Assembly (NCBI RefSeq): GCF_004214935.1
Contig: NZ_SFCC01000006.1
Coordinates: 310,001-374,000, forward strand
Direction: 5' to 3'
DNA: 64,000 nt
Origin: Amycolatopsis suaedae
GTDB taxonomy: Bacteria; Actinomycetota; Actinomycetes; Mycobacteriales; Pseudonocardiaceae
The notes below the pieces were generated by a model, which ran no database searches, was not told where the DNA came from, and saw nothing but the letters and a program-made list of their open reading frames with translations. The position numbers and the translations under genes were made by a program. Positions 48,724 to 58,759 of this stretch are shown here, one piece after another; within the stretch, counting starts at the first letter, position 1; each line of letters starts with the position of its first letter.

Positions 48724-49641
48724 TCAGCTTGCTGCCATCTCGTCCCCCTTACGGATGGGTGGCACTGGCGCCGGGCTGGCCGCCGTCTCGGTCAGCGGCG
48801 TGACCGAACTGCGGAAGCTCTCCAGCGCCTCCAGCTCCCGCCTGCGTGCTGACAGGAACCGCTGCAGGTGGGTGCTGGACAGGTTGACGGCGTCGACCGC
48901 GTTGCCCGCCATGCGGTGCGCCGCCGCCGCATGCGCACGCAGGTGGTCGACGTCGTCGGCCAGGGCTCGCTCGCTGGCCGCGAACAGCGCTGCGGAGGCG
49001 ATCACCGCGAACCCCGTGGGGCCGCAGAGGAACACTCGCCGGTCGAGCATCCAGCGCAGTAACTCCGGGTCGGTGTCGAGCGCAGCCACCACCGCCGCGT
49101 CCGACGGAACGAACATGATCGTTCCGTAGATCGCGTCCGCCCAGCGTTGGTAGCCCTTGCCGGCCAGTTCGGCCGCACGCGAGCGGAGGTTGCGCACGTG
49201 GACCCGCAACGCGTCGAGCCGCTCGGCCGCGTCGTCGGTCTCCACGGCCTCCGCCCAGCAGGCCATGCTCGCCTTGGCGTCGACCGGCACCGTCCGGTCA
49301 CCACCGACGCGCAGCAGCAGGTCGGGCTTCGCGGCGCCGCCGCCCGCGAGGTCCGTCTGCAGCGTGAAGTGCAGCCCTTCCCGGAGACCGAGCGCACGCG
49401 CCGTCTCGACCAGTACCTGCTCGCCCAGCTCGCCCCTGCCGCTGATCGACGCGAACGCCACCTCGTACCGCCGCAGCGACGCCTGCTGGGCGTCCACCTT
49501 CGCCCGTTCGGCCTCGATCTGCCTGGCCGCCGCGTCGGCCCGGCGCACGCTGTCGTTGTACAGCCGCCACACCAGCGCGACCGCCAGCGCCAGCACCACG
49601 GCGACGGCCACAGCCGCCGTGGTGATCACGGTCGAGGCCAC
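48724..49641 (-). CDS. rmuC: RmuC-family DNA recombination protein
   Basis: The protein has 305 residues. One N-terminal membrane helix (about 5-25), a coiled coil (28-60) and the RmuC nuclease-like domain follow, with TALGLREGLHFTLQ-type region, KPDLLLRVGGDRTVPVDAKASMACW (the D...D-x-K pattern) and GTIMFVPSDAAVVAAL. RmuC limits inversions at short inverted repeats in E. coli. The gene lies next to sbcDC, also hairpin nucleases, divergent to sbcD. The protein is shorter than the E. coli one, as usual in actinobacteria. Confidence 0.82.
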   Translation of the reverse strand: MASTVITTAAVAVAVVLALAVALVWRLYNDSVRRADAAARQIEAERAKVDAQQASLRRYEVAFASISGRGELGEQVLVETARALGLREGLHFTLQTDLAGGGAAKPDLLLRVGGDRTVPVDAKASMACWAEAVETDDAAERLDALRVHVRNLRSRAAELAGKGYQRWADAIYGTIMFVPSDAAVVAALDTDPELLRWMLDRRVFLCGPTGFAVIASAALFAASERALADDVDHLRAHAAAAHRMAGNAVDAVNLSSTHLQRFLSARRRELEALESFRSSVTPLTETAASPAPVPPIRKGDEMAAS

Positions 49642-49783
49642 CTGGCACCCCCTTTCCTGTCGACGCCCATCATGGCGAAGGGGCCCGACAGAATGCTCGC
49701 GATCCGATCATCGAACACACGTTCGAGTGACACGCGGGCCGGGGGTCCGTGGTTCGGTCGGGGCGAGCCCTTAGCTTGAGGAC

Positions 49784-50935
49784 ATGCGGGTCCTGCACAC
49801 CTCGGACTGGCACATCGGGCGGAGCTTCCACGGTGCCGACCTGCTCGCCGAGCAGGAGACCGTCCTCAACCACCTCGCCGAGCTCGTTGCCGGCGAGGCG
49901 GTGGACGTCGTCCTGGTGTCGGGGGACGTCTACGACCGCGCGGTGCCGTCGGCCGAGGCCGTCGAGGTCGCGACCCGCGGGCTGGAGGCCATCCGCGCGG
50001 CGGGGGCCCAGCTGGTGATCACCTCGGGAAACCACGACTCCGCGCCCCGGCTCGGCGCTCTCGCCGGGTTCGCCGCAGCCGGTGGTCTGCACCTGCGCAC
50101 CACGATCGACAGCCTGCACCGGCCGGCGTTGTTCACCGACGAACACGGCCCGGTCGCCGTCTACGGCATCCCGTACCTCGAACCGGAACCGGCGCGGCAC
50201 GCGCTCGGCATCGAGGCCCGCGGTCACACCGGCGTGCTTACCGAGGCCATGCGCCGCATCACCGAAGACCTCGCCACCAGGCCGGAAGGCACGCGTTCGA
50301 TCGTGCTCGCCCACGCGTTCGTCACCGGTGGGGTCGGCTCGGACTCCGAGCGGCCCATCGCCGTCGGCGGGGTCGAGCAGGTCGGCGGCGCTGTGTTCGA
50401 CGGCGTCGACTACGTGGCACTGGGACACCTGCACGGTCCGCAGACCCTCGCCGAACACCTGCGTTACTCCGGCAGCCCGCTCGCGTACTCGTTCACCGAG
50501 GCGACGCAGCGCAAGTCGGTCTGGCTGGTCGATCTCGACGCGGGTGGCCTCGCCGAGGTCCGCAGGCGGGAGCTGCCCGTGCCGCGCCCGCTGTCCACGG
50601 TGACCGGCAAGCTCGACGACCTGGTCGAGGACCCGGAGCTGGAAACCCTTGTGGAGCACTACCTTTCGGTGACGCTGACCGACGACGTCCGCCCGCTCGA
50701 CGCGATGCGCAAGCTGCGTAACCGGTTCCCCTACGCGGTCCACCTGGACTGGCAACCCGAGAGCGGGCGCGCGGTCGCCGAGCTGCGATACTCCACCGCC
50801 GTGCGGGGCCGGTCGGACATCGAGATCAGCAGCGGTTTCCTGGCCGACTGCCGAGGTGCGGGGCCGAACGAGTCGGAGAAGGAGCTGCTGGGGGCCGCGT
50901 TCGAGGCCGCCAGCAGGGTCGAGCCGCCGGGATGA
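49784..50935 (+). CDS. sbcD: Exonuclease SbcCD subunit D (Mre11-like)
   Basis: The protein has 383 residues. The metallophosphatase core has the motifs HTSDWHIG (5-12), VLVSGDVYDRAVPS (about 43-57), TSGNHDSAPRLG (about 85-96) and LGHLHGPQTL (about 209-218). With SbcC it cuts DNA hairpins and protein-blocked ends. It is coupled to sbcC by an ATGA overlap. Confidence 0.92.
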   Translation: MRVLHTSDWHIGRSFHGADLLAEQETVLNHLAELVAGEAVDVVLVSGDVYDRAVPSAEAVEVATRGLEAIRAAGAQLVITSGNHDSAPRLGALAGFAAAGGLHLRTTIDSLHRPALFTDEHGPVAVYGIPYLEPEPARHALGIEARGHTGVLTEAMRRITEDLATRPEGTRSIVLAHAFVTGGVGSDSERPIAVGGVEQVGGAVFDGVDYVALGHLHGPQTLAEHLRYSGSPLAYSFTEATQRKSVWLVDLDAGGLAEVRRRELPVPRPLSTVTGKLDDLVEDPELETLVEHYLSVTLTDDVRPLDAMRKLRNRFPYAVHLDWQPESGRAVAELRYSTAVRGRSDIEISSGFLADCRGAGPNESEKELLGAAFEAASRVEPPG

Positions 50936-53877
50936 GACTGCATCGGCTGGAGGTCACCGCGTTCGGGCCCTACCCGGACCGGGAGGTCGTCGACTTCGAC
51001 CGCCTCGGCATGGACGGGCTCTTCCTGCTGCACGGCGACACCGGTGCGGGCAAGACGACACTGCTCGACGCCGTCGCCTTCGCGCTGTTCGGCGTGGTGC
51101 CGGGCGCGCGAGGGGACGCGAAACGGTTGCGCTGCGAACTGGCCGACGCCGACACGGCGACCGAGGTCGTGCTGGAACTGACCGTGCAGGGCAAGCGCTT
51201 GCGGCTGTCCCGCAGTCCCGCCTACGAACGGCCCAAACGCAACGGCACCGGGTTCACCACGCGCCCGGCGAAGGCCTGGCTGACCTGGCTCGGCGACGCC
51301 CCAACGGGCCAGTCGGCCGACGGCATCACCCGCATCGACGAGGTCTCCCGCACGGTGGGCCGCCTGCTCGGGCTGAACGCCGAGCAGTTCTTCCAGGTCG
51401 TCCTGTTGCCGCAGGGTGAGTTCGCGCGGTTCCTGCGAGCGGAGACGGCCGAGCGGGAGCAGTTGCTGGAGCGGTTGTTCGGCACCTGGCGGTTCGGCGA
51501 GGTCGAGCGCTGGTTCCGGGAGCGCAGGGTCGAGCGCAAACACGTCCTCGACGAACGTCGCCACACCCTGCGCGAGTGGGCGGCGAGGATCGGTCAGGTG
51601 GCAGGCGAGGAACCGCCGGATCAGGCCGACGACGACTGGGTAGCCGGGCTGCGCGAACGGGCCGCTCGCGCACGCGACGTCGCCGAAGAGGCCGAACGCA
51701 AGGCCCAGCGTGCTCGCGCCAACGCCGAGACCGAGCTGCTGCAGGGGCGCGAACTCGCCGAGAAGGCCCGGCGGGTCCGGGTGGCGACCGAGGCGCTGCG
51801 TGCCGTCACCGAACAGGGGCCCGAACGCGGGCGCTGGGCCGCCGAGCTGGCCGCGGCTCGCCGTGCCGCGCCGGTCGCCGAGGCAGCCGGGCTGGCGGAC
51901 CGGCTGGCCGAGCGGGCCAAGCAGGCACTGGCCGCCGAACGCGTGCTCGCCCGCAAGCTGAAGGAACCCGACACACCCGCTGCCGAGTTGCGTTCCCGCG
52001 CCGGCGCGCTGCGCGAGCAGGCGGGCGGCCTCGCCGGACTGGTCGCCGAGGCGGAGCAGCAGGACGGCGACCGTGCCCGGCTCGGCGAACTGGAACGCGC
52101 CGCGAAGGAGGCGCTGGCCAGGGCCGCACAGCTCGGGCGCACCCTGTCCGAGCTACCGGCGCGCACCGAGGAGGTCCGGGGGAAGCTGGCCGCGTCGGCC
52201 ACCGCCGGGGCCCGCCTCGACGGCACGCGGGCGCGGGAGGCCGAGCTGGCCGGTCTGCTCACCGAGGCGCGGCGCTTGCCCGAGGTCGAGCGTGCCGCCA
52301 GCGACGCCGCCGAGCTGCTGAGCAAGGCCGTCGACGCACACCAGGCGGCCCGGGCGCACCTGCTCGACGTGCGGGAACGGCGCCTGCGCGGCATGGCCGC
52401 GGAGCTGGCGGAAGGGCTCGCCCACGGGTTCGCCTGCCCGGTGTGCGGTTCGGAGGACCATCCCGCGCCTGCCCGGCCGGGGCTGGAGCAGATCGGCGAC
52501 GCCGAGGAACGTGCCGCGGAGCAGGCCGAACACGTCGCCCGGCAGGACCGGGAGACCGCCGCGGCCGCGGCGAAGGAGGCGGACACCCGCCTGGTCACGC
52601 TGCGGGAGCTGCTCGCCGGCCGCACGGCCGAGCAGCTCGACACGGAGCTGGGCAAGGTCCGTGCGGAGCTGGCCGCGCTGGCCGAGGTCGCCGCCGAGCA
52701 CGAGTGGCACGAGATGCGGCTGCGGGAGCTGGCCGCCGAGGCGGACAGCCTGTCCGATCAACGCACCGACGCCGAGCGTGCGGCCGCGACCGCCGCGACC
52801 GAACGGCGAAACCTCGAACAGGTCGTCACCGAACGGACCGTTCGCCTGGACAAGGCCAGGGGCAGCTATCCCGACGTCGCCGCCCGGCGTGCGCACCTGC
52901 TCGAGCAGGCAGTCGCGCTGGAGGAACTCGCCGAGGCGCGAGCCGATCGGGCACACGCCGAGCAGCGGCTCACCGAGCAACGCGAGGCAGTGGACGCGGC
53001 GGTCGCCAGGGCGCAGTTCCGCACGCTCAAGCGGGCGCTGTCCGCGATGCGTTCCGAGGAGGAGGTCGCCGAGCTGGAGGCCCGGATCGCCGAGGCGGAC
53101 CAGGCCGAGGCGGCGGCGCGTGCCGTGCTCGGCGAACCGGAGCTGTTCGGCATCACCGGTGACGAGGTGGTGGACGTCGACGCCGCGGCCGCCGCGGCGG
53201 AGCGGGCACGTGAGCACGCGGAGTCGGCGGTCGCCGAGCACCGGGCGGCGACGGCGCTGGCCGCCGAGCTGGACCGGCTGGCGAAACGGTGGGCAGCCGC
53301 ACGGGCCGCACTGGAACCCATCGAAGCCGAGGTCGCCGAGCTGGACGCACTGACCGACGTCGTCAACGGGCGTGGGCAGAACGTGCGCCGCATGTCGTTG
53401 CGGTCCTACGTCCTCGCGGCGCGGCTGGAGGAGGTGGCCCAGGCGGCCACCATCCGGCTGCGGGTGATGAGCCAGGGCCGCTACACGTTCGTGCACTCCG
53501 ACGCGGCGGGCGCGCGGGGCACCCGCGGCGGCCTCGGGCTGGACGTCCTCGACGACTACACCGGCACGGTGCGGCCGGCCAAGACGCTGTCCGGCGGCGA
53601 GTCGTTCCTGGCATCGCTGGCGCTGGCGCTGGGGCTGGCCGACGTGGTCGCGGCCGAGACGGGCAGCGCCCAGCTCGACACGCTGTTCATCGACGAGGGC
53701 TTCGGCACGCTCGACTCGCAGACGCTGGACACGGTGATGAACGTCCTCGACGAGCTGCGGGCCGGTGGCCGGGTGGTCGGGCTGGTGTCACACGTCGAGG
53801 AGCTGCGGCAGCGCATCCCGACGCGGCTGCGGGTACGCAAGGCACGCACCGGATCGTCGCTGGAGCTGGTCGCCTAA
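50932..53877 (+). CDS. sbcC: Exonuclease SbcCD subunit C (Rad50-like SMC ATPase)
   Basis: The protein has 981 residues. The Walker [21 protein letters not shown] is at about 36-55. Two long coiled-coil arms flank the zinc hook [14 protein letters not shown] (about 502-515). The signature [21 protein letters not shown] and Walker [15 protein letters not shown] close the ATPase head. The end overlaps the AlkA gene on the other strand by 4 bases. Confidence 0.93.
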   Translation: MRLHRLEVTAFGPYPDREVVDFDRLGMDGLFLLHGDTGAGKTTLLDAVAFALFGVVPGARGDAKRLRCELADADTATEVVLELTVQGKRLRLSRSPAYERPKRNGTGFTTRPAKAWLTWLGDAPTGQSADGITRIDEVSRTVGRLLGLNAEQFFQVVLLPQGEFARFLRAETAEREQLLERLFGTWRFGEVERWFRERRVERKHVLDERRHTLREWAARIGQVAGEEPPDQADDDWVAGLRERAARARDVAEEAERKAQRARANAETELLQGRELAEKARRVRVATEALRAVTEQGPERGRWAAELAAARRAAPVAEAAGLADRLAERAKQALAAERVLARKLKEPDTPAAELRSRAGALREQAGGLAGLVAEAEQQDGDRARLGELERAAKEALARAAQLGRTLSELPARTEEVRGKLAASATAGARLDGTRAREAELAGLLTEARRLPEVERAASDAAELLSKAVDAHQAARAHLLDVRERRLRGMAAELAEGLAHGFACPVCGSEDHPAPARPGLEQIGDAEERAAEQAEHVARQDRETAAAAAKEADTRLVTLRELLAGRTAEQLDTELGKVRAELAALAEVAAEHEWHEMRLRELAAEADSLSDQRTDAERAAATAATERRNLEQVVTERTVRLDKARGSYPDVAARRAHLLEQAVALEELAEARADRAHAEQRLTEQREAVDAAVARAQFRTLKRALSAMRSEEEVAELEARIAEADQAEAAARAVLGEPELFGITGDEVVDVDAAAAAAERAREHAESAVAEHRAATALAAELDRLAKRWAAARAALEPIEAEVAELDALTDVVNGRGQNVRRMSLRSYVLAARLEEVAQAATIRLRVMSQGRYTFVHSDAAGARGTRGGLGLDVLDDYTGTVRPAKTLSGGESFLASLALALGLADVVAAETGSAQLDTLFIDEGFGTLDSQTLDTVMNVLDELRAGGRVVGLVSHVEELRQRIPTRLRVRKARTGSSLELVA

Positions 53878-55358
53878 GCGGCTCGCCACAGGTACATCCC
53901 GGCGTAGGACCGCCATGGCCGCCAGGCCTGGGCCCGCTCGGCCAGTCCGGCGGGGTCGTCCGGCAGCCCGAGGGCGGCAGCGCCCTTGCGCAGCACCAGG
54001 TCGCCGGTCAGCAGGAGGTCCGGAACGCCGAGGACGCGGGTCAGCACGTAGTCGGCCGTCCACGGCCCGATACCGGGCAGTTCCAGCAGTTCGGCACGCA
54101 GCTCCCCGGCGTCCCTGCCCACGTGAACGGTCACCTCGTGCCGTGCCATCGCCTCGGCGGCCCGTTGGATCGACTCGATACGGCGCCGCGGCCCACGCAG
54201 TACGTCGGCGCCGTGCTCGGCGACCGCCTCTGCCGTCGGGAACAGCGTGGTCAGGCTGCCGGACGGAACCGCGAGCGGCTCGCCCAGCTCCGCCGTCAGC
54301 CGCCCGGCCGCCGTCCGGGCGGCGGCCACCGACACCTGCTGCCCGAGCATCGCGCGCAGCACCAGCTCGGCGCCGTCGACGGCGCCCGGCACGCGGATGC
54401 CGGGGGTCGCCGCGACCAGCGGCGCCAGCGCGGGGTCCGCGGCCAGGACGCCTGCCACCGCGTGCGGGTCCGCGTCCAGGTCGAACAGCCTGCGGACCCT
54501 GGCGACGGCGCTGCCCAGGTCCCGCACGTCGACCAGGTGCAGTTCGCAGCGCACGTGCCCGTCGGACGGCGTCAGCCGTACCGTCGCCGCGCCGTGCGGC
54601 AGGCGCAGCGTCCGGGCGTAACCGGTCTCGGTGACCTCCTCGACGCCGGGCACGGCACGGTCGCCGAAGAACGTGAGCAGGCCGTTCGCGTCGAACGGTG
54701 GCCGGTACGGCAGCCGCAGCACAAGCCGCGTGCCGCTGCTCGGCGCGGCCTCGGCGGGCAGCCGCCGCCTGCTCGCCGACTCGCGTAGTCCGGACGGTGT
54801 CGTGGCGAACACCTCGCGCACCGTGTCGTTGAACTGGCGGATGCTGGCGAATCCGGCGGCGAACGCGACGTCGGCCAGCGGCATGTCGGACATCTCGATC
54901 AGCAGCCGGGCGGAGTGGGCGCGGTGGGCCCTGGCCAGCGCGAGCGGACCGGCGCCCAGCTCCGCGGTCAGCACCCGGCCGAGCTGACGCTCGGAGTAGC
55001 CGAGCCTGCTGGCAAGGCCGGGGACGCCCTCACGCTCGACCGTGCCGTCGGCGATCAGCCGCATCGCGCGGGCGGCCAGATCGGCGCGGACGTTCCACTC
55101 CGGTGAGCCGGGCACGGCGTCGGGCAGGCAACGCCGGCACGCGCGGTAGCCGCCGGACTGCGCGGCCGCGGACGTCGGGTAGAAGCGGACGTTGTCCGGT
55201 TTGGGCGTGATCGCCGGGCAGGACGGGCGGCAGTAGATCCCGGTGGTGCGTACGGCCATGACGAACTGGCCGTCGAAGCGGGAGTCACGCGAGGCGACCG
55301 CCCGGTAGCAGCGCTCGGTATCCCGCCAGAGCGGTTCGGTCCTGGTCAGCGTGGTCAC
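53874..55358 (-). CDS. alkA: Ada-AlkA fusion: methyl-sensing regulator and 3-methyladenine DNA glycosylase
   Basis: The protein has 494 residues. The N-terminal Ada zinc domain has four Cys in [10 protein letters not shown] and [10 protein letters not shown], one of which takes methyl groups from phosphotriesters. An AraC-type helix-turn-helix region follows (about 95-190; [36 protein letters not shown]). The C-terminal part is AlkA: an N-terminal sheet domain, then HhH-GPD with [21 protein letters not shown] and the catalytic Asp of [11 protein letters not shown] (about 452). It should both sense and repair alkylation, as Rv1317c-type proteins do. It is convergent with sbcC. Confidence 0.9.
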   Translation of the reverse strand: MTTLTRTEPLWRDTERCYRAVASRDSRFDGQFVMAVRTTGIYCRPSCPAITPKPDNVRFYPTSAAAQSGGYRACRRCLPDAVPGSPEWNVRADLAARAMRLIADGTVEREGVPGLASRLGYSERQLGRVLTAELGAGPLALARAHRAHSARLLIEMSDMPLADVAFAAGFASIRQFNDTVREVFATTPSGLRESASRRRLPAEAAPSSGTRLVLRLPYRPPFDANGLLTFFGDRAVPGVEEVTETGYARTLRLPHGAATVRLTPSDGHVRCELHLVDVRDLGSAVARVRRLFDLDADPHAVAGVLAADPALAPLVAATPGIRVPGAVDGAELVLRAMLGQQVSVAAARTAAGRLTAELGEPLAVPSGSLTTLFPTAEAVAEHGADVLRGPRRRIESIQRAAEAMARHEVTVHVGRDAGELRAELLELPGIGPWTADYVLTRVLGVPDLLLTGDLVLRKGAAALGLPDDPAGLAERAQAWRPWRSYAGMYLWRAA

Positions 55359-55457
55359 GAGGTCGATAGTGCCACCGGCCGGGTCGCCCGACTGGCGGAA
55401 ATCCGCCATGACAGCCGCCGACGGGGTGTGCGGGGGTGGCACGTAGACTGGCCTGCC

Positions 55458-56540
55458 GTGAGTCTCACCCTCGGTATCGTCGGCCTGCCCAACGTCGGCA
55501 AGTCCACCCTGTTCAACGCGCTCACGCGCAACGACGTGCTCGCCGCGAACTACCCGTTCGCCACGATCGAGCCCAACGTCGGCGTCGTGCCGCTGCCCGA
55601 TCCGAGGCTGGACAAGCTCGCGGAAGTGTTCGACTCGGCCAAGACCGTGCCCGCCGTTGTGTCCTTTGTGGACATCGCGGGCATCGTGAAGGGCGCGTCG
55701 GAGGGCGCGGGGCTGGGCAACAAGTTCCTCGCCAACATCCGCGAGGCCAACGCCATCTGCCAGGTCATCCGCGTGTTCGACGACCCCGACGTCGTGCACG
55801 TCGACGGCCGCATCGACCCGTCGTCGGACATCGAGACGATCAACACCGAACTGATCCTCGCCGACCTGCAGACGCTGGAGAAGGCGCTGCCGCGGCTGGA
55901 GAAGGAAGCGCGGACGAAGAAGGAGAACCGGCCCGCGCTGGAGGCCGCGCAGCAGGCCAAGGAGATCCTCGACGGCGGCCGGACGCTGTTTTCCGCGCAG
56001 GGTGAGTTCGACGGCGCGCTGGTGCGGGAGCTGAGCCTGCTCACCACGAAGCCGTTCCTGTACGTGTTCAACGCCGACGAGGGCGTCCTGTCCGACCAGG
56101 CGCGGCGGGAGGAGCTGACCAAGCTCGTCGCCCCCGCGGACGCGGTGTTCCTCGACGCGAAGGTCGAGGCCGAGCTGCTGGAACTGGACGACGAGGAGTC
56201 CGTGCGCGAGCTGCTGGAGTCCGTCGGCCAGGAGGAGCCGGGCCTGCACGCGCTGGCCCGCGCCGGGTTCCACACGCTGGGCCTGCAGACCTACTTGACG
56301 GCGGGGCCGAAGGAGTCGCGGGCGTGGACGATCCCGCAGGGCGCGACGGCGCCGCAGGCGGCAGGCGTGATCCACACGGACTTCGAGCGCGGCTTCATTA
56401 AGGCCGAGGTCGTGTCGTTCGACGACCTGATCGAGGCCGGCTCGATGGCGGCGGCCCGGTCCGCGGGCAAGGTCCGCATGGAGGGCAAGGACTACGTCAT
56501 GTCCGACGGCGACGTGGTGGAGTTCCGCTTCAACGTCTGA
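55458..56540 (+). CDS. ychF: YchF/OLA1 family ATPase/GTPase
   Basis: The protein has 360 residues. Walker [10 protein letters not shown] is at 9-17, and the changed G4 motif (NADE instead of NKxD, in [11 protein letters not shown]) explains the ATP preference of this family. A coiled-coil and the C-terminal TGS domain with [17 protein letters not shown] follow. It binds ribosomes and tunes stress translation. The GTG at 55458 follows TAGACT (55444-55449) by eight bases, so the message may be leaderless. It matches Rv1112. Confidence 0.9.
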   Translation: MSLTLGIVGLPNVGKSTLFNALTRNDVLAANYPFATIEPNVGVVPLPDPRLDKLAEVFDSAKTVPAVVSFVDIAGIVKGASEGAGLGNKFLANIREANAICQVIRVFDDPDVVHVDGRIDPSSDIETINTELILADLQTLEKALPRLEKEARTKKENRPALEAAQQAKEILDGGRTLFSAQGEFDGALVRELSLLTTKPFLYVFNADEGVLSDQARREELTKLVAPADAVFLDAKVEAELLELDDEESVRELLESVGQEEPGLHALARAGFHTLGLQTYLTAGPKESRAWTIPQGATAPQAAGVIHTDFERGFIKAEVVSFDDLIEAGSMAAARSAGKVRMEGKDYVMSDGDVVEFRFNV

Positions 56541-56550
56541 CCGCGCCCGC

Positions 56551-56625
56551 GTAAGTGAAGATAAGGGGCGGCCATACCTTCACTTATTCGGTAAGTGAAG
56601 GTATGATGGGTGTATGCCTTCACTT
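56551..56625 (+). promoter_or_regulatory. Duplicated inverted-repeat operator covering the fic start codon
   Basis: Four half-sites are seen: GTAAGTGAAGATA (56551-56563, forward), ATACCTTCACTTA (56574-56586, reverse), GTAAGTGAAGGTATG (56591-56605, forward) and TATGCCTTCACTT (56613-56625, reverse). They form two inverted repeats about 40 bases apart. The last half-site includes the ATG at 56614. The winged-helix region at the end of the Fic protein is the likely binder. Confidence 0.7.
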
Positions 56626-57843
56626 GGGTCTCGTCCAGACCCGGAGGGGGTCGAGGCGGCCGGTGGCTGGCCGGCGATCTCCAGCGAGCCGGTGCCGTGG
56701 CGCCCGGCAATCGCTGCTGACCTGCTGACGCGCCCACAGCGTGAGCGGTATCAGGGGCCGTACCGTGCCGCGGTTGTTCCGTTGATCGCGGACAGGGTTC
56801 CCGCACTCTCTGCCGAGACGACGGCGATAGCTGCCGAGGCCAGCCTCGCCATTACTCGGTTCGATGCCGATCTCGGCGCCGAGGTCGCGCCATTTTCCGC
56901 GATCCTGCTGCGCTCGGAATCGGCGTCATCTTCGCAGATCGAGAACCTGTCCTCGGGGGCGAAGCAGATCGCACTCGCGGAACTGGGCAGCCGGGAGAAG
57001 CGAAACGCGACCGAAATCGTCGGCAATGTCGAGGCGATGAAGGCGGCGATCGTGCTAGCGGACCGGTTGGACGCCGACGCGATCCTGGCGATGCACCGCG
57101 CGCTGATGGCTGAGCATGATCCCGACATCGCGGGAAAATGGCGTGAGAGCGCGGTGTGGATCGGTGGGTCCAAGATCGGCCCCCATGACGCTGACTATGT
57201 CGCTCCTATTGCTCAGAACGTACCGGCGTTGATGGACGACCTCGTAGCGTTCACTCGTCGAGCCGACATTCAACCCATGGCACTGGTGGCGATCGCACAC
57301 GCCCAGTTCGAAACCATCCACCCGTTCCCAGACGGCAACGGGCGCACGGGTCGTGCGTTGGTGCAGTCGATGATCCTGGGGCGAGGACTCACCCGGAACG
57401 TCACCGTGCCGGTATCGGCGGGCTTGCTCAGTGACACCAGGCACTACTTCGACACCCTGGACGCCTATCGGGACGGGGACGTCTCGCCCATCGTCGAGAC
57501 GATGTCTCGTGCGGCGATGTCTGCCATCGAAAACGGGAGCAAGCTCGTTTCCGATCTCCGAAAGGTCCGCGAAGAGTGGAGTGAGCGACTGCGCTCTCGA
57601 CGCGGATCGGCAGCTCGGCGACTGGTCGACGTCCTGCTCCGGCAGCCCGTGATCGATGCGCGGACTGCGGCGTCGGAACTGGGCATCTCTCCGGCAAATG
57701 CGGGTAGGGCGATTGGGCCGCTCGTCGATGCCGGAATCCTGACCGAGTTCACGGGCTTCAACCGAAACAGGATGTGGCACGCCAAAGACGTCACAGGTGC
57801 CTTGGACTCGTTCGCGGCCCGGGCGATGCGTCGTAGCGAATAG
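56614..57843 (+). CDS. Class II Fic-domain AMP-transferase with C-terminal winged helix
   Basis: The protein has 409 residues. The Fic motif HPFPDGNGRTGR (236-247) is intact, with the catalytic His. The inhibitory helix SSQIEN (about 106-111) matches S/T-x3-E-(G/N) and lies N-terminal to the Fic core, which is class II. An N-terminal DUF4172-like region precedes it. The C-terminal 70 residues form a winged helix (LVDVLLRQPVIDARTAASELGISPANAGRAIGPLVDAGIL). Fic proteins attach AMP to target hydroxyls; the inhibitory helix keeps the enzyme off. The promoter has a doubled operator. The lower GC and codon use suggest horizontal gain. Confidence 0.88.
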   Translation: MPSLGSRPDPEGVEAAGGWPAISSEPVPWRPAIAADLLTRPQRERYQGPYRAAVVPLIADRVPALSAETTAIAAEASLAITRFDADLGAEVAPFSAILLRSESASSSQIENLSSGAKQIALAELGSREKRNATEIVGNVEAMKAAIVLADRLDADAILAMHRALMAEHDPDIAGKWRESAVWIGGSKIGPHDADYVAPIAQNVPALMDDLVAFTRRADIQPMALVAIAHAQFETIHPFPDGNGRTGRALVQSMILGRGLTRNVTVPVSAGLLSDTRHYFDTLDAYRDGDVSPIVETMSRAAMSAIENGSKLVSDLRKVREEWSERLRSRRGSAARRLVDVLLRQPVIDARTAASELGISPANAGRAIGPLVDAGILTEFTGFNRNRMWHAKDVTGALDSFAARAMRRSE

Positions 57844-57856
57844 CGAGGGTGTTCGT

Positions 57857-57970
57857 TCAGAACAAGGTCAGCTGTCCCTCTGGTGGCCGGCGGCGGGCGA
57901 TGATCCCGTCGCAACGGCCGCAGGTGACCTCGTCGTCGGTCGGCTGTAGGCCGCGGTAGTCCCAACCGTG
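57857..57970 (-). pseudogene. Fragment of a small CxxC protein
   Basis: An open stretch of 37 codons without a start encodes WDYRGLQPTDDEVTCGRCDG then IIARRRPPEGQLTLF before TGA. An in-frame TAG lies just upstream. The C-x2-C and the well-formed C-terminus look like a remnant of a small zinc-binding protein. It lies between fic and the RHH gene. Confidence 0.35.
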
Positions 57971-57987
57971 CTACCGAAGTCGTAGCA
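57969..57987. promoter_or_regulatory. Probable operator of the RHH antitoxin gene
   Basis: TGCTAC (57969-57974) and GTAGCA (57982-57987) form a perfect inverted repeat with seven bases between, ending eight bases before the ATG at 57996. Self-repression is usual for ribbon-helix-helix antitoxins, so this is the likely site. Confidence 0.5.
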
Positions 57988-57995
57988 TCGAGATC

Positions 57996-58196
57996 ATGGC
58001 CATGACACTGCGGCTGACCGAGGAACAGGAGCGAGCACTGGCCTTGCTCGCCGAGGCTGACGGCGTGAGCAAGCATGAGGCGGCCGTCCGCGCGATCACC
58101 GCCACTGCTGCTCGCCGGGTCCAGACCGAGCGGATTCAGCTGTCCCGTGAAGGGCGCGAGCGGTACGGCTCGCTTCTCGGCCGCCTGGCACGGTGA
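57996..58196 (+). CDS. Ribbon-helix-helix (CopG-like) antitoxin, apparently orphan
   Basis: The protein has 66 residues. The first strand MAMTLRLTEEQERALALLAE and helix GVSKHEAAVRAITATAARR match ribbon-helix-helix proteins that often pair with a Doc/Fic-type toxin. The C-terminal part is short and basic. No toxin gene follows; the next 200 bases hold only a small hydrophobic peptide on the other strand. It therefore looks like an antitoxin that lost its partner, or one that acts with the Fic protein upstream. Confidence 0.65.
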   Translation: MAMTLRLTEEQERALALLAEADGVSKHEAAVRAITATAARRVQTERIQLSREGRERYGSLLGRLAR

Positions 58197-58209
58197 CCGA
58201 GGTACAGGC

Positions 58210-58314
58210 TCAGCCCAGGACTGCCAGCGCGAGCACGAGCAGCATCGTGATCGCCGTCGCCAGGGTGGTGACCATGGCGCGCTGGGCGGGGGTGAGGACG
58301 GTGGCGGTGTTCAT
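58210..58314 (-). CDS. Possible 34-residue membrane peptide
   Basis: ATG 58314 opens a short frame, MNTATVLTPAQRAMVTTLAT then AITMLLVLALAVLG, with one membrane helix at its end. GGGA lies about nine bases upstream. It is facing the RHH gene and may be a small membrane peptide, a toxin of the hydrophobic type, or chance. No homologue is known to me. Confidence 0.3.
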   Translation of the reverse strand: MNTATVLTPAQRAMVTTLATAITMLLVLALAVLG

Positions 58315-58408
58315 TCGGCATTCCCAACAGCTCTGAACTGGCGTTTCCACCCGTCACAGCGCTTGGATCATGCCCGGTGTTACGGCGCGGCGGGCCGTGT
58401 GGCCGAAC

Positions 58409-58702
58409 TCACGACAGCGCGTCCACCGCGTCGTCGATCTGCGCCGCCAGCGCCGTGTCCTTGCCGGTCAGGCCGCCCTCGGAGTGCGTACTCAGCCGCA
58501 GCGTCAGCGTCCGCCAGCGGATGTCGATGTCCGGGTGGTGGTTGACGCTCTCCGCCAGCTCCGCGATCCGGTTCACCACGGCGATCGCCTGCGGGAAGCT
58601 GGGCAGCTTCGCCGTGCGCACGATCGAGTCACCGTCCCTGGTCCACGACGGCAGGTGCTCCAGCGCGGCGGCGACGTCTTGATCACTCAAAAGTTCCGAC
58701 AT
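58409..58702 (-). CDS. Pterin-4a-carbinolamine dehydratase
   Basis: The protein has 97 residues, the family norm. It holds the active-site pattern NHHPDIDIRWRTLTLRLSTHSEGGLT (about 57-82) with the three key His residues. It recycles the oxidised pterin cofactor of aromatic amino-acid hydroxylases; in many bacteria its role is open. ATG 58702 is the standard start MSELLSD. It is divergent from the thiamine-type importer with a 57-base gap. Confidence 0.88.
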   Translation of the reverse strand: MSELLSDQDVAAALEHLPSWTRDGDSIVRTAKLPSFPQAIAVVNRIAELAESVNHHPDIDIRWRTLTLRLSTHSEGGLTGKDTALAAQIDDAVDALS

Positions 58703-58759
58703 GCCTCCATGGTGGTCCCTCGACCGGTACGCTGCACCTTCGCCACCAGAGGGAGGACC

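Noticed and set aside
58703..58759. TPP riboswitch before thiB
   Set aside because: The 57-base gap is too short and lacks the conserved CUGAGA and ACCUGA elements.
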